The notes under the pieces are model-generated. The model had not been told where the DNA came from. It made no database searches and worked only from the letters and a program-made list of their open reading frames with translations. The position numbers and the translations under genes were made by a program. 64,000 nucleotides of DNA from CAZRQL01 sp964602415 (GTDB lineage: Bacteria; Bacteroidota; Bacteroidia; Cytophagales; Flammeovirgaceae), in NCBI GenBank assembly GCA_964602415.1, contig CAZRQL010000006.1:1-64000 (forward strand), in the 5' to 3' direction. Shown in pieces: positions 8,072 through 16,737 of this stretch (position 1 is its first letter; every line of letters begins with the position of its first letter).

Positions 8072-10867
8072 ATGAGAAAACTTACCTTTTTGGTTTGGTT
8101 GTTGGGTCTTTCGCTTGCGTATGGCCAAAAATTTGCCCCGACTTCCAAAATCACCCATTCCGACAAACTGCTCACAGGCGTATTGCCCAACGGAATGACT
8201 TATTACATTTTGCCCAACTCCAAGCCGGAAAAACGGGTGGAGTTCCGCTTGGCTGTCAAGACAGGCTCGGTCAATGAAGATGCCGACCAACTGGGGCTGG
8301 CACACTTCACCGAACACATGTGTTTCAATGGCAGTAAGCACTTTGCCAAAAACGAACTGGTCAACTATTTGCAAAGGGTAGGTGTGCAGTTTGGTGCTCA
8401 CCTCAACGCTTACACTTCTTTCGATGAAACGGTTTACATGCTGCCCGTTCCTACCGACGATGAAAACATCGTGGATTCGGCCTTGCTCATCCTGCAAGAC
8501 TGGGCATCGAGTGTAAGTTTTGATTCTGCTGAAATTGAGTCCGAAAGAGGCATCGTGTTGGAAGAGTGGCGTTCCAGTTTGGGTGCTGATGAGCGCATGT
8601 TCAACAAACTCTGGCCTATCATTCTCAAAGGCTCACAGTACGCCCAAAGGCTACCCATCGGCTCGCCTGAAATTTTAAAAACTTTCAAAAGAGAAACCAT
8701 TGTCCGCTATTATAATGACTGGTATCGCCCTGATTTGATGGCTATTATAGCAGTTGGGGATATTGACCCCAAAGCCATGGAACAAAAAATCATCAAAACT
8801 TTTGGCCAAATCCCCGCCAAAGCCCAACCCCGCAAAAAAGAAACCTACAAAATACCCAACCAGACCAAACCCATTGTAGGCATAGCCTCCGACAAAGAAG
8901 CCACATCTACCAATCTTTCGCTTTATTACATCATGCCCGAAACATTCAGAAAAACATGGGGCGATATGCGCAACGAACTACTGCATGAAATCATAGGAGA
9001 AATATTGGAAGAGCGATTTGAAGCCAAAATAAACGAAGAAAACTCGCCTTTTGTATCCGCTTATGGCTATCACGAAAACTTTTTGGGCGACAAAAGTGCT
9101 TACTCATTGGAGGCAGAAGTAGTAGAAGGTAAAATCAAAGAAGCCCTGCAAACTTTAGTGATTGAAAACAGGCGCATTATCTTGCATGGCTTCAACGCAA
9201 GCGAAATCGAGCGGGCAAAAGCCTCTTTATTAGCTCAATACGAAAAAAGCTACAATGAGCGCGAAAAAAGCCAGTCCGGCCAAGTCGTATGGAAATATGT
9301 GTCTGCGTTTTTGAAAGAAAGCCTATCGCCTACCCCTGAAGACATGTTTGAGTTTGCAAAAATGGAACTCCCAACAGTCAAAGCCGAAGAACTCAATGCG
9401 CTGGTCAAAAATTGGTCGTCAAGCCCTCACAAAATCATCATGCTCAGAATGAGCGAAAAGCCTGAACTCAAAATCCCAAAAGAAAGCGAGTTGCTCAATT
9501 GGTTCAAAGCCGCCGAAAAACAAAAACCTGCCAAACTCGCCGACAAGCAAGTGGCCAAATCTTTGCTCAAATCCATGCCTTCCACCAGCGGAAAAGTTGT
9601 TTCTCAACAAGATTATGGCATTTACGGCAAAGAATACAAATTTGAAAACGGGCTAACGGTTGTTTTGAAAAGTACGGATTTTAAAGATGATGAAATCTTG
9701 ATACAAGCCTACGCCAAAGGGGGGCACTCTATTTTCTCTGACGAAGACTTCAAAACAGCGCGCTTTGCACCTCAAATTGTCGAAAAAATGGGAATCGGCG
9801 AGTTTTCCTCATTGGATTTGGATAAATTTATGAGCGACAAAGTCGCCAGAGTGAGTTCCTACATAGACGAAACCTCACAAGGCTTTAGAGGCTCCAGTTC
9901 CAAAAAAGATATCGAGACAGTTTTACAAATGATGCGGCTGTATTTTACTGAGCCTCGCAAAGACGAACCTCTTTTCAAAGCCTTTAGAAATCAATACAAA
10001 GAGTACTTTAAAAATTTGCTCATCAACCCGGAATACTTTTTTTCCTATCAGGTAAGCAAATCTTTGATGAACGACCACCCCAGGGCGGCCTCCATCCCCA
10101 CAGAATCTGAAATGGATGCCATGGCATCGGACAAAGCCCTTGAAATTTACAGCAAACTGTTTTCCAACCCCGCCGACTTTACATTCGTGTTGGTAGGAAA
10201 CCTCAACGAAGAGGAAATCATCTCCAAAATCGCGCTCTACTTGGGGAGTTTGCCCAAAAAAGCGGAGACCCTCAACTTCAAAGATATAGGCATGAAGCCC
10301 GTCTCTGATGCTCTCAACAAAGAGTTCAAAAAAGGCAAAGAACCCAAAAGCATCGTGCAAATCGTATTTACGGGAGAATACCAAGACTACCCTAATGAGG
10401 CCTATTTGATGAAGACTTTCTCAGATGCACTCGAAATCAAACTCATAGAAGTCTTGCGCGAAAAATTCAGCGGTGTGTATTCGCCTTCCGTAGGGATTAG
10501 CCAAAGAACTTTGCCACAACCTCGATTTTTGCAATTCATCTATTTTTCTTGCGCACCTGAAAACGTCAAACCTCTTGTAGAAGCCTCCATTGAGCAAGTC
10601 AAGATTATGCTCGAAAACGGCCCCACAGAGTTGGATTTGAATAAAGTCAAAGAAGCCAACCGCCGAGAAATGGAAAAAAATTTCAAGCAAAACAACTTTT
10701 GGCTCGGCAGAATCATGTCGGTGTACAGCAATTCAATGCCTCGTGCAACCGAACAAGAACTGATGGACAGAAACGCTTCCATCACAGTAGAGCAAGTAAA
10801 AGCCGTCGTGAATAAGTACATCAAACCCGAAAATGTAAAAATATTCGTCCTAAATCCCGAGCAATAA
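8072..10867 (+). CDS. M16 (pitrilysin/PqqL-like) zinc metalloprotease
   Basis: 931 residues from the ATG at 8072, which starts a signal peptide ending SLAYGQ. It has two consecutive M16 halves. The N-terminal half carries the inverted zinc motif HFTEH at residues 78-82 and the downstream Glu in ESERGIVLEEW. The C-terminal half (from about residue 520) lacks the motif, as in PqqL-type periplasmic M16 proteases that digest peptides inside a closed chamber. Length is normal for a two-half member. A terminator follows at 10886. Confidence 0.85.
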   Translation: MRKLTFLVWLLGLSLAYGQKFAPTSKITHSDKLLTGVLPNGMTYYILPNSKPEKRVEFRLAVKTGSVNEDADQLGLAHFTEHMCFNGSKHFAKNELVNYLQRVGVQFGAHLNAYTSFDETVYMLPVPTDDENIVDSALLILQDWASSVSFDSAEIESERGIVLEEWRSSLGADERMFNKLWPIILKGSQYAQRLPIGSPEILKTFKRETIVRYYNDWYRPDLMAIIAVGDIDPKAMEQKIIKTFGQIPAKAQPRKKETYKIPNQTKPIVGIASDKEATSTNLSLYYIMPETFRKTWGDMRNELLHEIIGEILEERFEAKINEENSPFVSAYGYHENFLGDKSAYSLEAEVVEGKIKEALQTLVIENRRIILHGFNASEIERAKASLLAQYEKSYNEREKSQSGQVVWKYVSAFLKESLSPTPEDMFEFAKMELPTVKAEELNALVKNWSSSPHKIIMLRMSEKPELKIPKESELLNWFKAAEKQKPAKLADKQVAKSLLKSMPSTSGKVVSQQDYGIYGKEYKFENGLTVVLKSTDFKDDEILIQAYAKGGHSIFSDEDFKTARFAPQIVEKMGIGEFSSLDLDKFMSDKVARVSSYIDETSQGFRGSSSKKDIETVLQMMRLYFTEPRKDEPLFKAFRNQYKEYFKNLLINPEYFFSYQVSKSLMNDHPRAASIPTESEMDAMASDKALEIYSKLFSNPADFTFVLVGNLNEEEIISKIALYLGSLPKKAETLNFKDIGMKPVSDALNKEFKKGKEPKSIVQIVFTGEYQDYPNEAYLMKTFSDALEIKLIEVLREKFSGVYSPSVGISQRTLPQPRFLQFIYFSCAPENVKPLVEASIEQVKIMLENGPTELDLNKVKEANRREMEKNFKQNNFWLGRIMSVYSNSMPRATEQELMDRNASITVEQVKAVVNKYIKPENVKIFVLNPEQ

Positions 10868-10885
10868 ACAAGAAAAAAACCTACC

Positions 10886-10921
10886 AAAACCTGCCCAAAC
10901 GCTGTTTTGGCAGGTTTTATT
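10886..10921 (+). terminator. Rho-independent terminator of the M16 gene
   Basis: AAAACCTGCC (10886-10895) and GGCAGGTTTT (10909-10918) form a 10-bp stem followed by ATTTATTT. It starts 18 bases past the M16 stop codon. Confidence 0.7.
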
Positions 10922-10946
10922 TATTTGCAGAAAATTTATTCCAAAA

Positions 10947-11867
10947 ATGAAAACCTTTTCTACCAAAACTCTTATCACCATTTTAGCCGTAGTGTTGGCT
11001 GTGTACTTCGGGCTTGATTTTTTGGATTCGGGCGAAAGTACGGAAAAAATACCCGCACTCTTAGCCGAATTTGATCCCAAATCTGTAACTGAAGCCCGCA
11101 TTACCCAAGAGGGCAAAACCTTGCGAATCTACAGAGATGACAACCGACTCTGGAAACTGGATTTGGGTGATTTTCAGCCTAAAGCAGACAGCCAGATCGT
11201 ACTTCGTTGCCTGAACAACCTCTCCAACCTAAGACCCAGCCGGATTATATCCAAAAACCCGCAAAGTTGGGGGCAGTACCAAGTGGACAGCTCAGGAATT
11301 AGGACACAGCTATTTGCCAGTGGCAAAAAGATTTGTGATGTGTATCTTGGCGGGCTGATGCCTTCAGGCCGGGAACTGATGAGTTTTGTGCGCGCAGAAG
11401 GCTCAAACCTCACTTACGTAGTGGCAGGATTTGCAGCAGAGTCCGTAAGCTCAAAAGATTACATTTACCGCCCGAAAACCCTTGCTACCTGTTTCAAAGA
11501 TTCAGTAGAAAAAATTGTTTGTAGCCATCCGGGCGGAGAAAAATTTGAAATGGTGCAAGTCGCTCCAAAAATATGGAAAATTGGCAACCAAAACTGCGAC
11601 TCTGCCGCTTCCAACAACTGGGCAATGGAATTTGAGTCTTTGGCCAGCACAGACTTTGTGGATGGCTTCTCGTTGGAGCAACCAATAGCAACGCTGGAGA
11701 TTTACTTAAAAAGCGAGCCGAAAAAAATCGAAATCAGTCTGTTTGAAGATTCTCAAAAAAGGCAGGCATTTGTTTCAAGCCTAAACCCCGAAAACAGTTT
11801 CAGTGCCGAACAATTAAGGCAAAAAGTATTCAAAACAGCCAAAGAATTGACAAATCCAACTAAATAA
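10947..11867 (+). CDS. DUF4340 domain protein, membrane-anchored
   Basis: 306 residues. One N-terminal membrane segment (about 9-27, LITILAVVLAVYFGLDFL) is followed by an exported domain with DUF4340 character: KTLRIYRDDNRLWKL, then KADSQIVLRCLNNLSNLRPSRIISKNP, then DVYLGG and the FVRAEG...YVV strand pair. DUF4340 proteins often accompany ABC-type gliding or export subunits (GldG-like), but no such transporter is next to this gene. Function unknown. It stands alone between two terminators. Confidence 0.65.
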   Translation: MKTFSTKTLITILAVVLAVYFGLDFLDSGESTEKIPALLAEFDPKSVTEARITQEGKTLRIYRDDNRLWKLDLGDFQPKADSQIVLRCLNNLSNLRPSRIISKNPQSWGQYQVDSSGIRTQLFASGKKICDVYLGGLMPSGRELMSFVRAEGSNLTYVVAGFAAESVSSKDYIYRPKTLATCFKDSVEKIVCSHPGGEKFEMVQVAPKIWKIGNQNCDSAASNNWAMEFESLASTDFVDGFSLEQPIATLEIYLKSEPKKIEISLFEDSQKRQAFVSSLNPENSFSAEQLRQKVFKTAKELTNPTK

Positions 11868-11886
11868 CTCAAAACTGGATTTCAAC

Positions 11887-11922
11887 AAAAAAAGCCGATA
11901 TTTTAAAATATCGGCTTTTTTT
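11887..11922. terminator. Bidirectional terminator between the DUF4340 gene and rpsP
   Basis: A perfect 28-bp palindrome (AAAGCCGATATTTT and its complement, 11891-11918) with an A-run on the left and a T-run on the right. It can end transcription of the DUF4340 gene (+) and of rpsP (-), whose stop codons converge on it. Confidence 0.85.
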
Positions 11923-11925
11923 ATG

Positions 11926-12402
11926 CTATTCTTCGCTTGCTTGAGGTGCTTGCTCCTCTGTTTTGGGCTTGGGAGCGCGGGGCTTGCCTTTGGGTGTGCG
12001 CGAAGGTTTGGTCTTGGATTCGATGTCTTTTGAATTGGTGGCGATAAGGGGATGCCCCAATTTAGCCTCTTTGGCGGCGACCCACTCTTGGTAACGCTGA
12101 TCCGCAACTTCTTGGGTAATTGCTCCTTTGGCTACACCTACTTGCAGGTGCTTGCGAAGCATCACACCAACTCTGGAAAAAAGAGATTGGACAGAATCGG
12201 TGGGAAGAGCACCCACCATGAGCCAATACAAAGCCCTTTCGGAATTGAGCAAAAGGGGGGATGATGAAAAAACGAGCGGGTTGTAAGAACCCAATTTTTC
12301 GATGAAACGGCCATCGCGGGGAGCGCGTGAGTCGGCTACGACTATGTCGTAGATCGGAGCCTTTTTGCGGCCTCTTCTTGCAAATCTTATTCTTGTTGCC
12401 AT
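11926..12402 (-). CDS. rpsP: 30S ribosomal protein S16
   Basis: 158 residues. The conserved S16 core is at the N-terminus: MATRIRFARRGRKKAPIYDI, VVADSRAPRDGRFIEKLGSYNP, then the ALYWLMVGALPTDSVQSLFSRVGV helix region. After about residue 95 comes a long Lys/Pro/Ala-rich tail (TPKGKPRAPKPKTEEQAPQ), an extension that is common in Bacteroidota S16. It assembles into the 30S subunit. It is transcribed alone from a clear promoter (12441-12471) and stops at the shared bidirectional terminator. Confidence 0.95.
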   Translation of the reverse strand: MATRIRFARRGRKKAPIYDIVVADSRAPRDGRFIEKLGSYNPLVFSSSPLLLNSERALYWLMVGALPTDSVQSLFSRVGVMLRKHLQVGVAKGAITQEVADQRYQEWVAAKEAKLGHPLIATNSKDIESKTKPSRTPKGKPRAPKPKTEEQAPQASEE

Positions 12403-12866
12403 GCAAATGTTGGGAACTCGTCCCTTTTTATTTTGGGCTGCAAAATTACGAAAGAAATGAAAAGTTTCAAAGAAAAATTGAAAAAATTATCCCGAATTAA
12501 GCAATAAGGTAGCAACCATCATTTACGGCTTAGATCATTGAGGGTAAGCTATCCTAATTTCGTGAGTGTATTATGAATGCCGCCACAGGTGCGTGCGCCC
12601 CTCGGGGTCAAATCCTATCAACGTGCTTGGGTTACAAATATATGAAGGCAAGGAGCATTTTTTCAGTTGAAGGATGAGAAAAATTTCTATTGCGTAATCC
12701 GTGATTAGGAATCTTTTGCAGATTTTTGTTTGTTAAATGAAATATTTTAATTGGAAATCTCACGCAGTGCTTTGCCGTTTTTTAATCCGATTGGGTAGAG
12801 GAAAAACTCATAAATTTCTTCAAGCAATTCAATTGTAAATAGTAAAATTGCCCTAAAAATTCTGAT
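12403..12866. other. Long intergenic region, rpsP/rodA
   Basis: Besides the rpsP promoter, no gene is seen. A short G+C-rich patch around 12571-12640 includes CCCCTCGGGG and a GGGTCAAATCC that recalls a T-arm, but no tRNA cloverleaf can be built. A TAGTAAAATTG near 12840 may be the -7 element of rodA. The remainder is A+T-rich and featureless to the eye. Confidence 0.4.
12441..12471 (-). promoter_or_regulatory. Promoter of rpsP
   Basis: On the minus strand: TTTG (12471-12468), 19 bases, TAATTTTG (12448-12441). This is the Bacteroidota -33/-7 arrangement. The ATG lies about 39 bases downstream, and the leader holds a small GGGA/TCCC hairpin. Confidence 0.65.
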
Positions 12867-14177
12867 ATGGCCAAGCTCTCAACATCTGCCGTTTTTAGGC
12901 AAATGGATCCCGTAATAGTGTATTGTTATTTGGCGATGGTTTTTTTTGGTTGGCTGACGGTCTATGCGGCAGTTTACGATCCTGAAGTGCCGAGTTCTAT
13001 CTTCAACCCCTCGCTCAATAGCGGCAAACAGTTTATTTTCATTTTGATATCATTTGCAGCTATTTTCTTGATTATGATCGCTGATTTTCGTTTTTTTAGC
13101 GAATACGCTTATCTGATTTTTGGGATGATTGTTTTAATGCTCATTGGTGTTTTGCTCTTTGGCAAGGTGGTAGCCGGCTCAAAATCTTGGTTTGTTTTGG
13201 GACCAATCCGCATGCAACCGGCAGAGTTCGCCAAAGTGGGGGTGGCGTTGGCTATGGCGAGGCTACTGGCCGACAACCGCGCAAACGTTAGAAGTCTATT
13301 AAACTTAGTTCTGATATTCAGCTTTATAGCTGTTCCTGCCGCCCTCATCCAAAAACAGGGCGATACCGGTTCGGCTTTGGTTTTTGCGGCGTTTTTTATT
13401 ATGCTCTACCGCGAGGGGCTGTGGGCATGGTTTGTGGTGTTGGGGCTTTTGCTCACGGGGCTTTTCATAGCAATTTTATTTCTGAGAAAAAACTATCTCT
13501 TTGAGTTATATGTTTTTGTGATACTTTTTGGCTTGAGTTTATTTATTTATTTCGTCAGGGCTTTGTGGAAATACCCTAGCCATCGCTGGCGTGTGGGGGC
13601 TTTGGTAGTGATGGGGACTCTTATGGGGATTGGTCTAATCAAAGGTATGGATGTGATTATATCTGATGTCATGCAAGAGCACCAGCGCAAGCGTCTGGAG
13701 ACCTTTATTGACCCTGATTCTGACCCCAAAGGCTCGGGCTACAATGTGCGGCAGTCCATGGTGGCCATCGGCTCGGGGGGGCTGGAAGGCAAAGGCTTTT
13801 TGGAAGGAACACAAACCAAACTGAATTTCGTACCTGCTCAATCCACTGATTTTATTTTTTGCACCATTGGTGAAGAAGAGGGTTTTTGGGGGGGCAGTAT
13901 AGTAATCGCTCTCTATGTGATAATAATAAGCCGAATTATTATATTGTCTGAGCGACAAAAAAACCGCTTTACCAGAGTCTATGGTTACAGTGTCGCCTCC
14001 CTGCTCATATTTCACTTTACCATCAATGTAGGAATGACTATGGGCATGATGCCTGTGATTGGGATACCATTGCCATTCTTTAGCTATGGCGGCTCGGCCA
14101 TGCTTTCATTTTCTATTTTGCTTTTCATTTTTGTCAAATTGGACGTTCATAAGTTGGAAACCTTAATAAGAAGATGA
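12867..14177 (+). CDS. rodA: Rod-shape SEDS glycosyltransferase RodA
   Basis: A 436-residue polytopic protein of the SEDS family, the peptidoglycan polymerase of the elongation complex. Seen: about ten membrane helices; GAKSW-like AGSKSWFVLGPIRMQPAEFAKVGVALAMAR; the periplasmic loop DPDSDPKGSGYNVRQSMVAIGSGGLEGKGF; QSTDFIFCTIGEEEGFWG with the catalytic Asp; and the terminal PVIGIPLPFFSYGGSAM. These favour RodA over FtsW. A mid-protein insertion of two or three helices (about residues 185-255) is of the kind seen in Bacteroidota RodA. The stop overlaps the next start by 4 bases. No mrdA or mre genes are in the window. Confidence 0.9.
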   Translation: MAKLSTSAVFRQMDPVIVYCYLAMVFFGWLTVYAAVYDPEVPSSIFNPSLNSGKQFIFILISFAAIFLIMIADFRFFSEYAYLIFGMIVLMLIGVLLFGKVVAGSKSWFVLGPIRMQPAEFAKVGVALAMARLLADNRANVRSLLNLVLIFSFIAVPAALIQKQGDTGSALVFAAFFIMLYREGLWAWFVVLGLLLTGLFIAILFLRKNYLFELYVFVILFGLSLFIYFVRALWKYPSHRWRVGALVVMGTLMGIGLIKGMDVIISDVMQEHQRKRLETFIDPDSDPKGSGYNVRQSMVAIGSGGLEGKGFLEGTQTKLNFVPAQSTDFIFCTIGEEEGFWGGSIVIALYVIIISRIIILSERQKNRFTRVYGYSVASLLIFHFTINVGMTMGMMPVIGIPLPFFSYGGSAMLSFSILLFIFVKLDVHKLETLIRR

Positions 14178-14962
14178 AAATCAGCTTAATACAAACCCAT
14201 CTACACTGGGAAAATGCGAAGCAAAACTTTTTGCACTTCGATAAAATATTAGAGGCTGTCTCTGCGGATCTCATCGTACTACCCGAAATGTTTACCAGCG
14301 GTTTTAGTATGAACGCAGCAAAACTTGCACAGCAAAACACTCATACAGCCGAATGGATGCTATCTAAAAGTTTGGAGAAGCAAGCCGCTGTCATAGGCAG
14401 CTACGTACACGGCCAAAATGACCACTATTTCAACCGTCTTGGGGTTGCATTGCCTGATGGCAGTTTTTTTTATTACGACAAAAGGCACTTATTTCAGATG
14501 GCTGGAGAAGACGCTGTCTATCAAGCCGGTAAGGATAAGCTCGTCTTTTCTTGGCAAGGTTGGAAAATCTGCCCGCTCATCTGCTACGATTTGCGTTTTC
14601 CTGTCTGGTCGCGCAATTGCAACCAAGCCAATCGGGAAGATTATCAATATGATATGCTGGTTTATGTAGCCAATTGGCCTGAGGCACGCATCCGAGCTTG
14701 GGATATACTACTCAGAGCCAGAGCGATAGAAAACCTATGCTACGTAGCAGGTGTTAATCGAATCGGAGCCGACGACAACGGCATACAGTACTGTGGACAC
14801 TCTGCCATCATAGACCCAAAAGGCGAAGAACTCGCTTTCTCTAAAAAGGATAGCGAAGTAATTTATTCGGAATTAAATATCAATGCGTTGCGTGAATACA
14901 GAGAAAAATTCCCGGCTCATAAGGATGCGGATTACTTTGTAATTGAAAATCAAAGCCGCTAA
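14174..14962 (+). CDS. Nitrilase-fold amidase (YafV/omega-amidase-like)
   Basis: 262 residues, cytosolic. The nitrilase triad is complete: Glu38 (LPEMF), Lys103 (YDKRHLF) and Cys137 (CPLICYDLRFPVW). The CYDLRFP context is that of omega-amidases, which hydrolyse alpha-ketoglutaramate or alpha-ketosuccinamate and act in metabolite repair. The exact substrate is inferred from family resemblance. The ATGA overlap with rodA implies one transcript. Confidence 0.8.
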   Translation: MKISLIQTHLHWENAKQNFLHFDKILEAVSADLIVLPEMFTSGFSMNAAKLAQQNTHTAEWMLSKSLEKQAAVIGSYVHGQNDHYFNRLGVALPDGSFFYYDKRHLFQMAGEDAVYQAGKDKLVFSWQGWKICPLICYDLRFPVWSRNCNQANREDYQYDMLVYVANWPEARIRAWDILLRARAIENLCYVAGVNRIGADDNGIQYCGHSAIIDPKGEELAFSKKDSEVIYSELNINALREYREKFPAHKDADYFVIENQSR

Positions 14963-15021
14963 ATATTTTGATTGGTGGTAGAGAAATTTAATATGATTAG
15001 ATTTGCAAAATTTTAAAATCA

Positions 15022-15351
15022 ATGAAAAAGAACCAACACTTGCCGGAAGAAAACGGCCAACAAATCAACATAGAACTTAGCGAAGAAGTAGCCGAAGGCA
15101 TATATTCCAATTTGGTGATGATAGCCCACTCTAACAGCGAATTTGTGTTAGATTTTATTAAAATGCTGCCCGGAGTACCCAAAGCCAAGGTCAAGTCGCG
15201 CATCATACTGACCCCTGAACACGCCAAACGCCTGCTCAAAGCACTGGAAGAAAACATCAACAAATACGAAGAAAATTTTGGACATGTCAAACTGGCCGAA
15301 GAAGTCCAACGCTTTCCTATGAATTTTGGAGGTACAATCGGAGAGGCTTAA
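15022..15351 (+). CDS. DUF3467 protein
   Basis: A 109-residue soluble protein. The DUF3467 signature is clear: INIELSEEVAEGIYSNLVMI, AHSNSEFVLDFIKMLPGVPK, AKVKSRIILTPEHAKRLLKA, then a helix with ENINKYEENFG. Members are small, conserved in Bacteroidota and of unknown function; the sequence suggests a compact alpha/beta fold. A -7 box (TAGATTTG, 14998-15005) lies 17 bases before the ATG. gatC follows 12 bases downstream and is probably co-transcribed. Confidence 0.85.
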   Translation: MKKNQHLPEENGQQINIELSEEVAEGIYSNLVMIAHSNSEFVLDFIKMLPGVPKAKVKSRIILTPEHAKRLLKALEENINKYEENFGHVKLAEEVQRFPMNFGGTIGEA

Positions 15352-15363
15352 ATTTTAAACAAC

Positions 15364-15651
15364 ATGTTAGTAGATAGAGAAACACTGTATAAAGTGGCTC
15401 ACTTATCTCGCCTTGAAATCAAGCCGGAAAATGAGCAAGAGTTTTTAGAGGGGCTTACCTCTATGGTGGAGTGGGTAGCGCAGCTCCAACAAGTTAATAC
15501 TGAAGGAATTGAGCCTTTAATTCATGTCTCGCAAGAAGTAAACCGAATCAGGGAGGATGAAAATGAGCCTCACCTAACGCACGAAAGAGCACTTAAAAAT
15601 GCTCCTGCAAAAGACAGTGATTATTTTAGGGTTCCAAAGGTATTAGAATAA
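15364..15651 (+). CDS. gatC: Asp-tRNA(Asn)/Glu-tRNA(Gln) amidotransferase subunit C
   Basis: A 95-residue subunit that stabilises GatA in the GatCAB transamidation complex. Seen: VAHLSRLEIKPENEQEFLEGLTSMVEWVAQLQQVNTEGIEPLIHV, then the REDE and DYFRVPKVLE tail, all standard for GatC. Length is normal. gatA and gatB are not in the window, as is common in Bacteroidota. Confidence 0.92.
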   Translation: MLVDRETLYKVAHLSRLEIKPENEQEFLEGLTSMVEWVAQLQQVNTEGIEPLIHVSQEVNRIREDENEPHLTHERALKNAPAKDSDYFRVPKVLE

Positions 15652-15700
15652 ACAAGCAGTATAGAATAAATCGTATGGCCTTAGAAATTAGAGTACTCTG

Positions 15701-16078
15701 TTAGTATTCTATCATATTAAATTTCAAATCCACATCGTCGGCATATTCTTCGCCGTTCTCTTGCATATCGCTGTCATTTTTCTCGTAATACCAATTGACG
15801 ACAACGTCTCCACCTTTTTCGTTTTTATATTGCTCAAGCATGGTCAGAATCTCCAGTATCCTGCGTGATGAACTGGTATTGAAGTAGGTCATTTTGAAAT
15901 TGATGGTTATTTTTTTGTTTGGTTCAGCAAGGTATTTCTCAAGCCATTCAAAAACAGGTTGAAAAAATTCCAACGTGTACTCGTGATAGGACTCCCCTGA
16001 TATCTCTAACGTATCGGTGTCTGCCCTAAAGTCAATTGTGGGGATATAGGTAGAACCTTGAATATAAAAATTTTCCAT
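15701..16078 (-). CDS. siaC: SiaC-family regulatory phosphoprotein (DUF1987)
   Basis: 125 residues, STAS-like. Known: in Pseudomonas aeruginosa SiaC is phosphorylated on Thr68 by the kinase SiaB, dephosphorylated by the PP2C-type SiaA, and in one state binds the diguanylate cyclase SiaD. Seen: the DUF1987 pattern STYIPTIDF, ISGESYHEYTLEFFQPVFEW, then FKMTYFNTSSSRRILEIL. By direct count the Thr of YFNTSSS is residue 68, matching the phosphosite. The acidic C-terminus is typical. It lies 4 bases after siaB. No diguanylate cyclase is in the window, so the output partner is unknown. Confidence 0.85.
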   Translation of the reverse strand: MENFYIQGSTYIPTIDFRADTDTLEISGESYHEYTLEFFQPVFEWLEKYLAEPNKKITINFKMTYFNTSSSRRILEILTMLEQYKNEKGGDVVVNWYYEKNDSDMQENGEEYADDVDLKFNMIEY

Positions 16079-16082
16079 CGCG

Positions 16083-16637
16083 TTAGTTTTCTTTTTTAAT
16101 CCGTACAGTTAAGGTGTAAAACGATATATTCTGATCAACTTCCTCAATCAACACTTCAATGGGCTGACCGGATTTGCGGCGCATATCTATCAAACCCAAA
16201 TTAGCCCCCGGCTTATCAGGACGTTGAGGCTGGCGACGCATTTCTGCGTAATAATTTTTTAGTGATTCTTCGTCAAGCGAATTAATATAGCGGCTTCTGC
16301 CCATCAAAATTTTAGCGTCATTTTTGTAGGCATAATTGCCGGAACTCACTTGATAAAACTCGCTGGTTTCGCTAATAGCAATTATCCCCACCCCTACTTG
16401 CCTATTGTCTTTTTTTGAGTACATTTTTTGGGCTGAATAGTGATGTATGTTTTGGGTCATCTCAACGACTAAAGCAAAAAGTCGTTTACTAACCCTCTGA
16501 CTATCAGGTGCGTTGCGCAAGCTCAAGCCCAGTAAAGACAATACATCTTGGGAAAACATACCTTGGAAGCACATGGAAATGTCATGACTCCTAAGCGCAT
16601 TTTTGAATTTATACACACTAAATTCATTAAGTTTCAT
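16083..16637 (-). CDS. siaB: SiaB-family protein kinase
   Basis: 184 residues with a degenerate GHKL ATP-binding fold. The N-box-like ALVVEMTQNIHHYS carries Glu59, Asn63 and His65/66. VGVGIIAISETSEFYQVSSGNY is the following strand pair, and KPGANLGLIDMRRKSG a G-box-like loop. This is the SiaB plan: a kinase that phosphorylates SiaC, related to anti-sigma kinases. siaC follows in the same operon. The cognate SiaA-type phosphatase is not adjacent, but four SpoIIE-domain phosphatases lie elsewhere in the window. Confidence 0.8.
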   Translation of the reverse strand: MKLNEFSVYKFKNALRSHDISMCFQGMFSQDVLSLLGLSLRNAPDSQRVSKRLFALVVEMTQNIHHYSAQKMYSKKDNRQVGVGIIAISETSEFYQVSSGNYAYKNDAKILMGRSRYINSLDEESLKNYYAEMRRQPQRPDKPGANLGLIDMRRKSGQPIEVLIEEVDQNISFYTLTVRIKKEN

Positions 16638-16737
16638 TGTCTCCCTTAATTCAAAGCAAATGTACTAAAATCAATCTCTTTGAGCAAAAAAAGTTTTTTT
16701 TATTTTCTCTCTATGTGCCTACGTCTTTCTAAAATCT

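Noticed and set aside
12571..12640. tRNA-like patch (GGGTCAAATCC)
   Set aside because: Only a T-loop-like string; no acceptor, D or anticodon stems could be paired.
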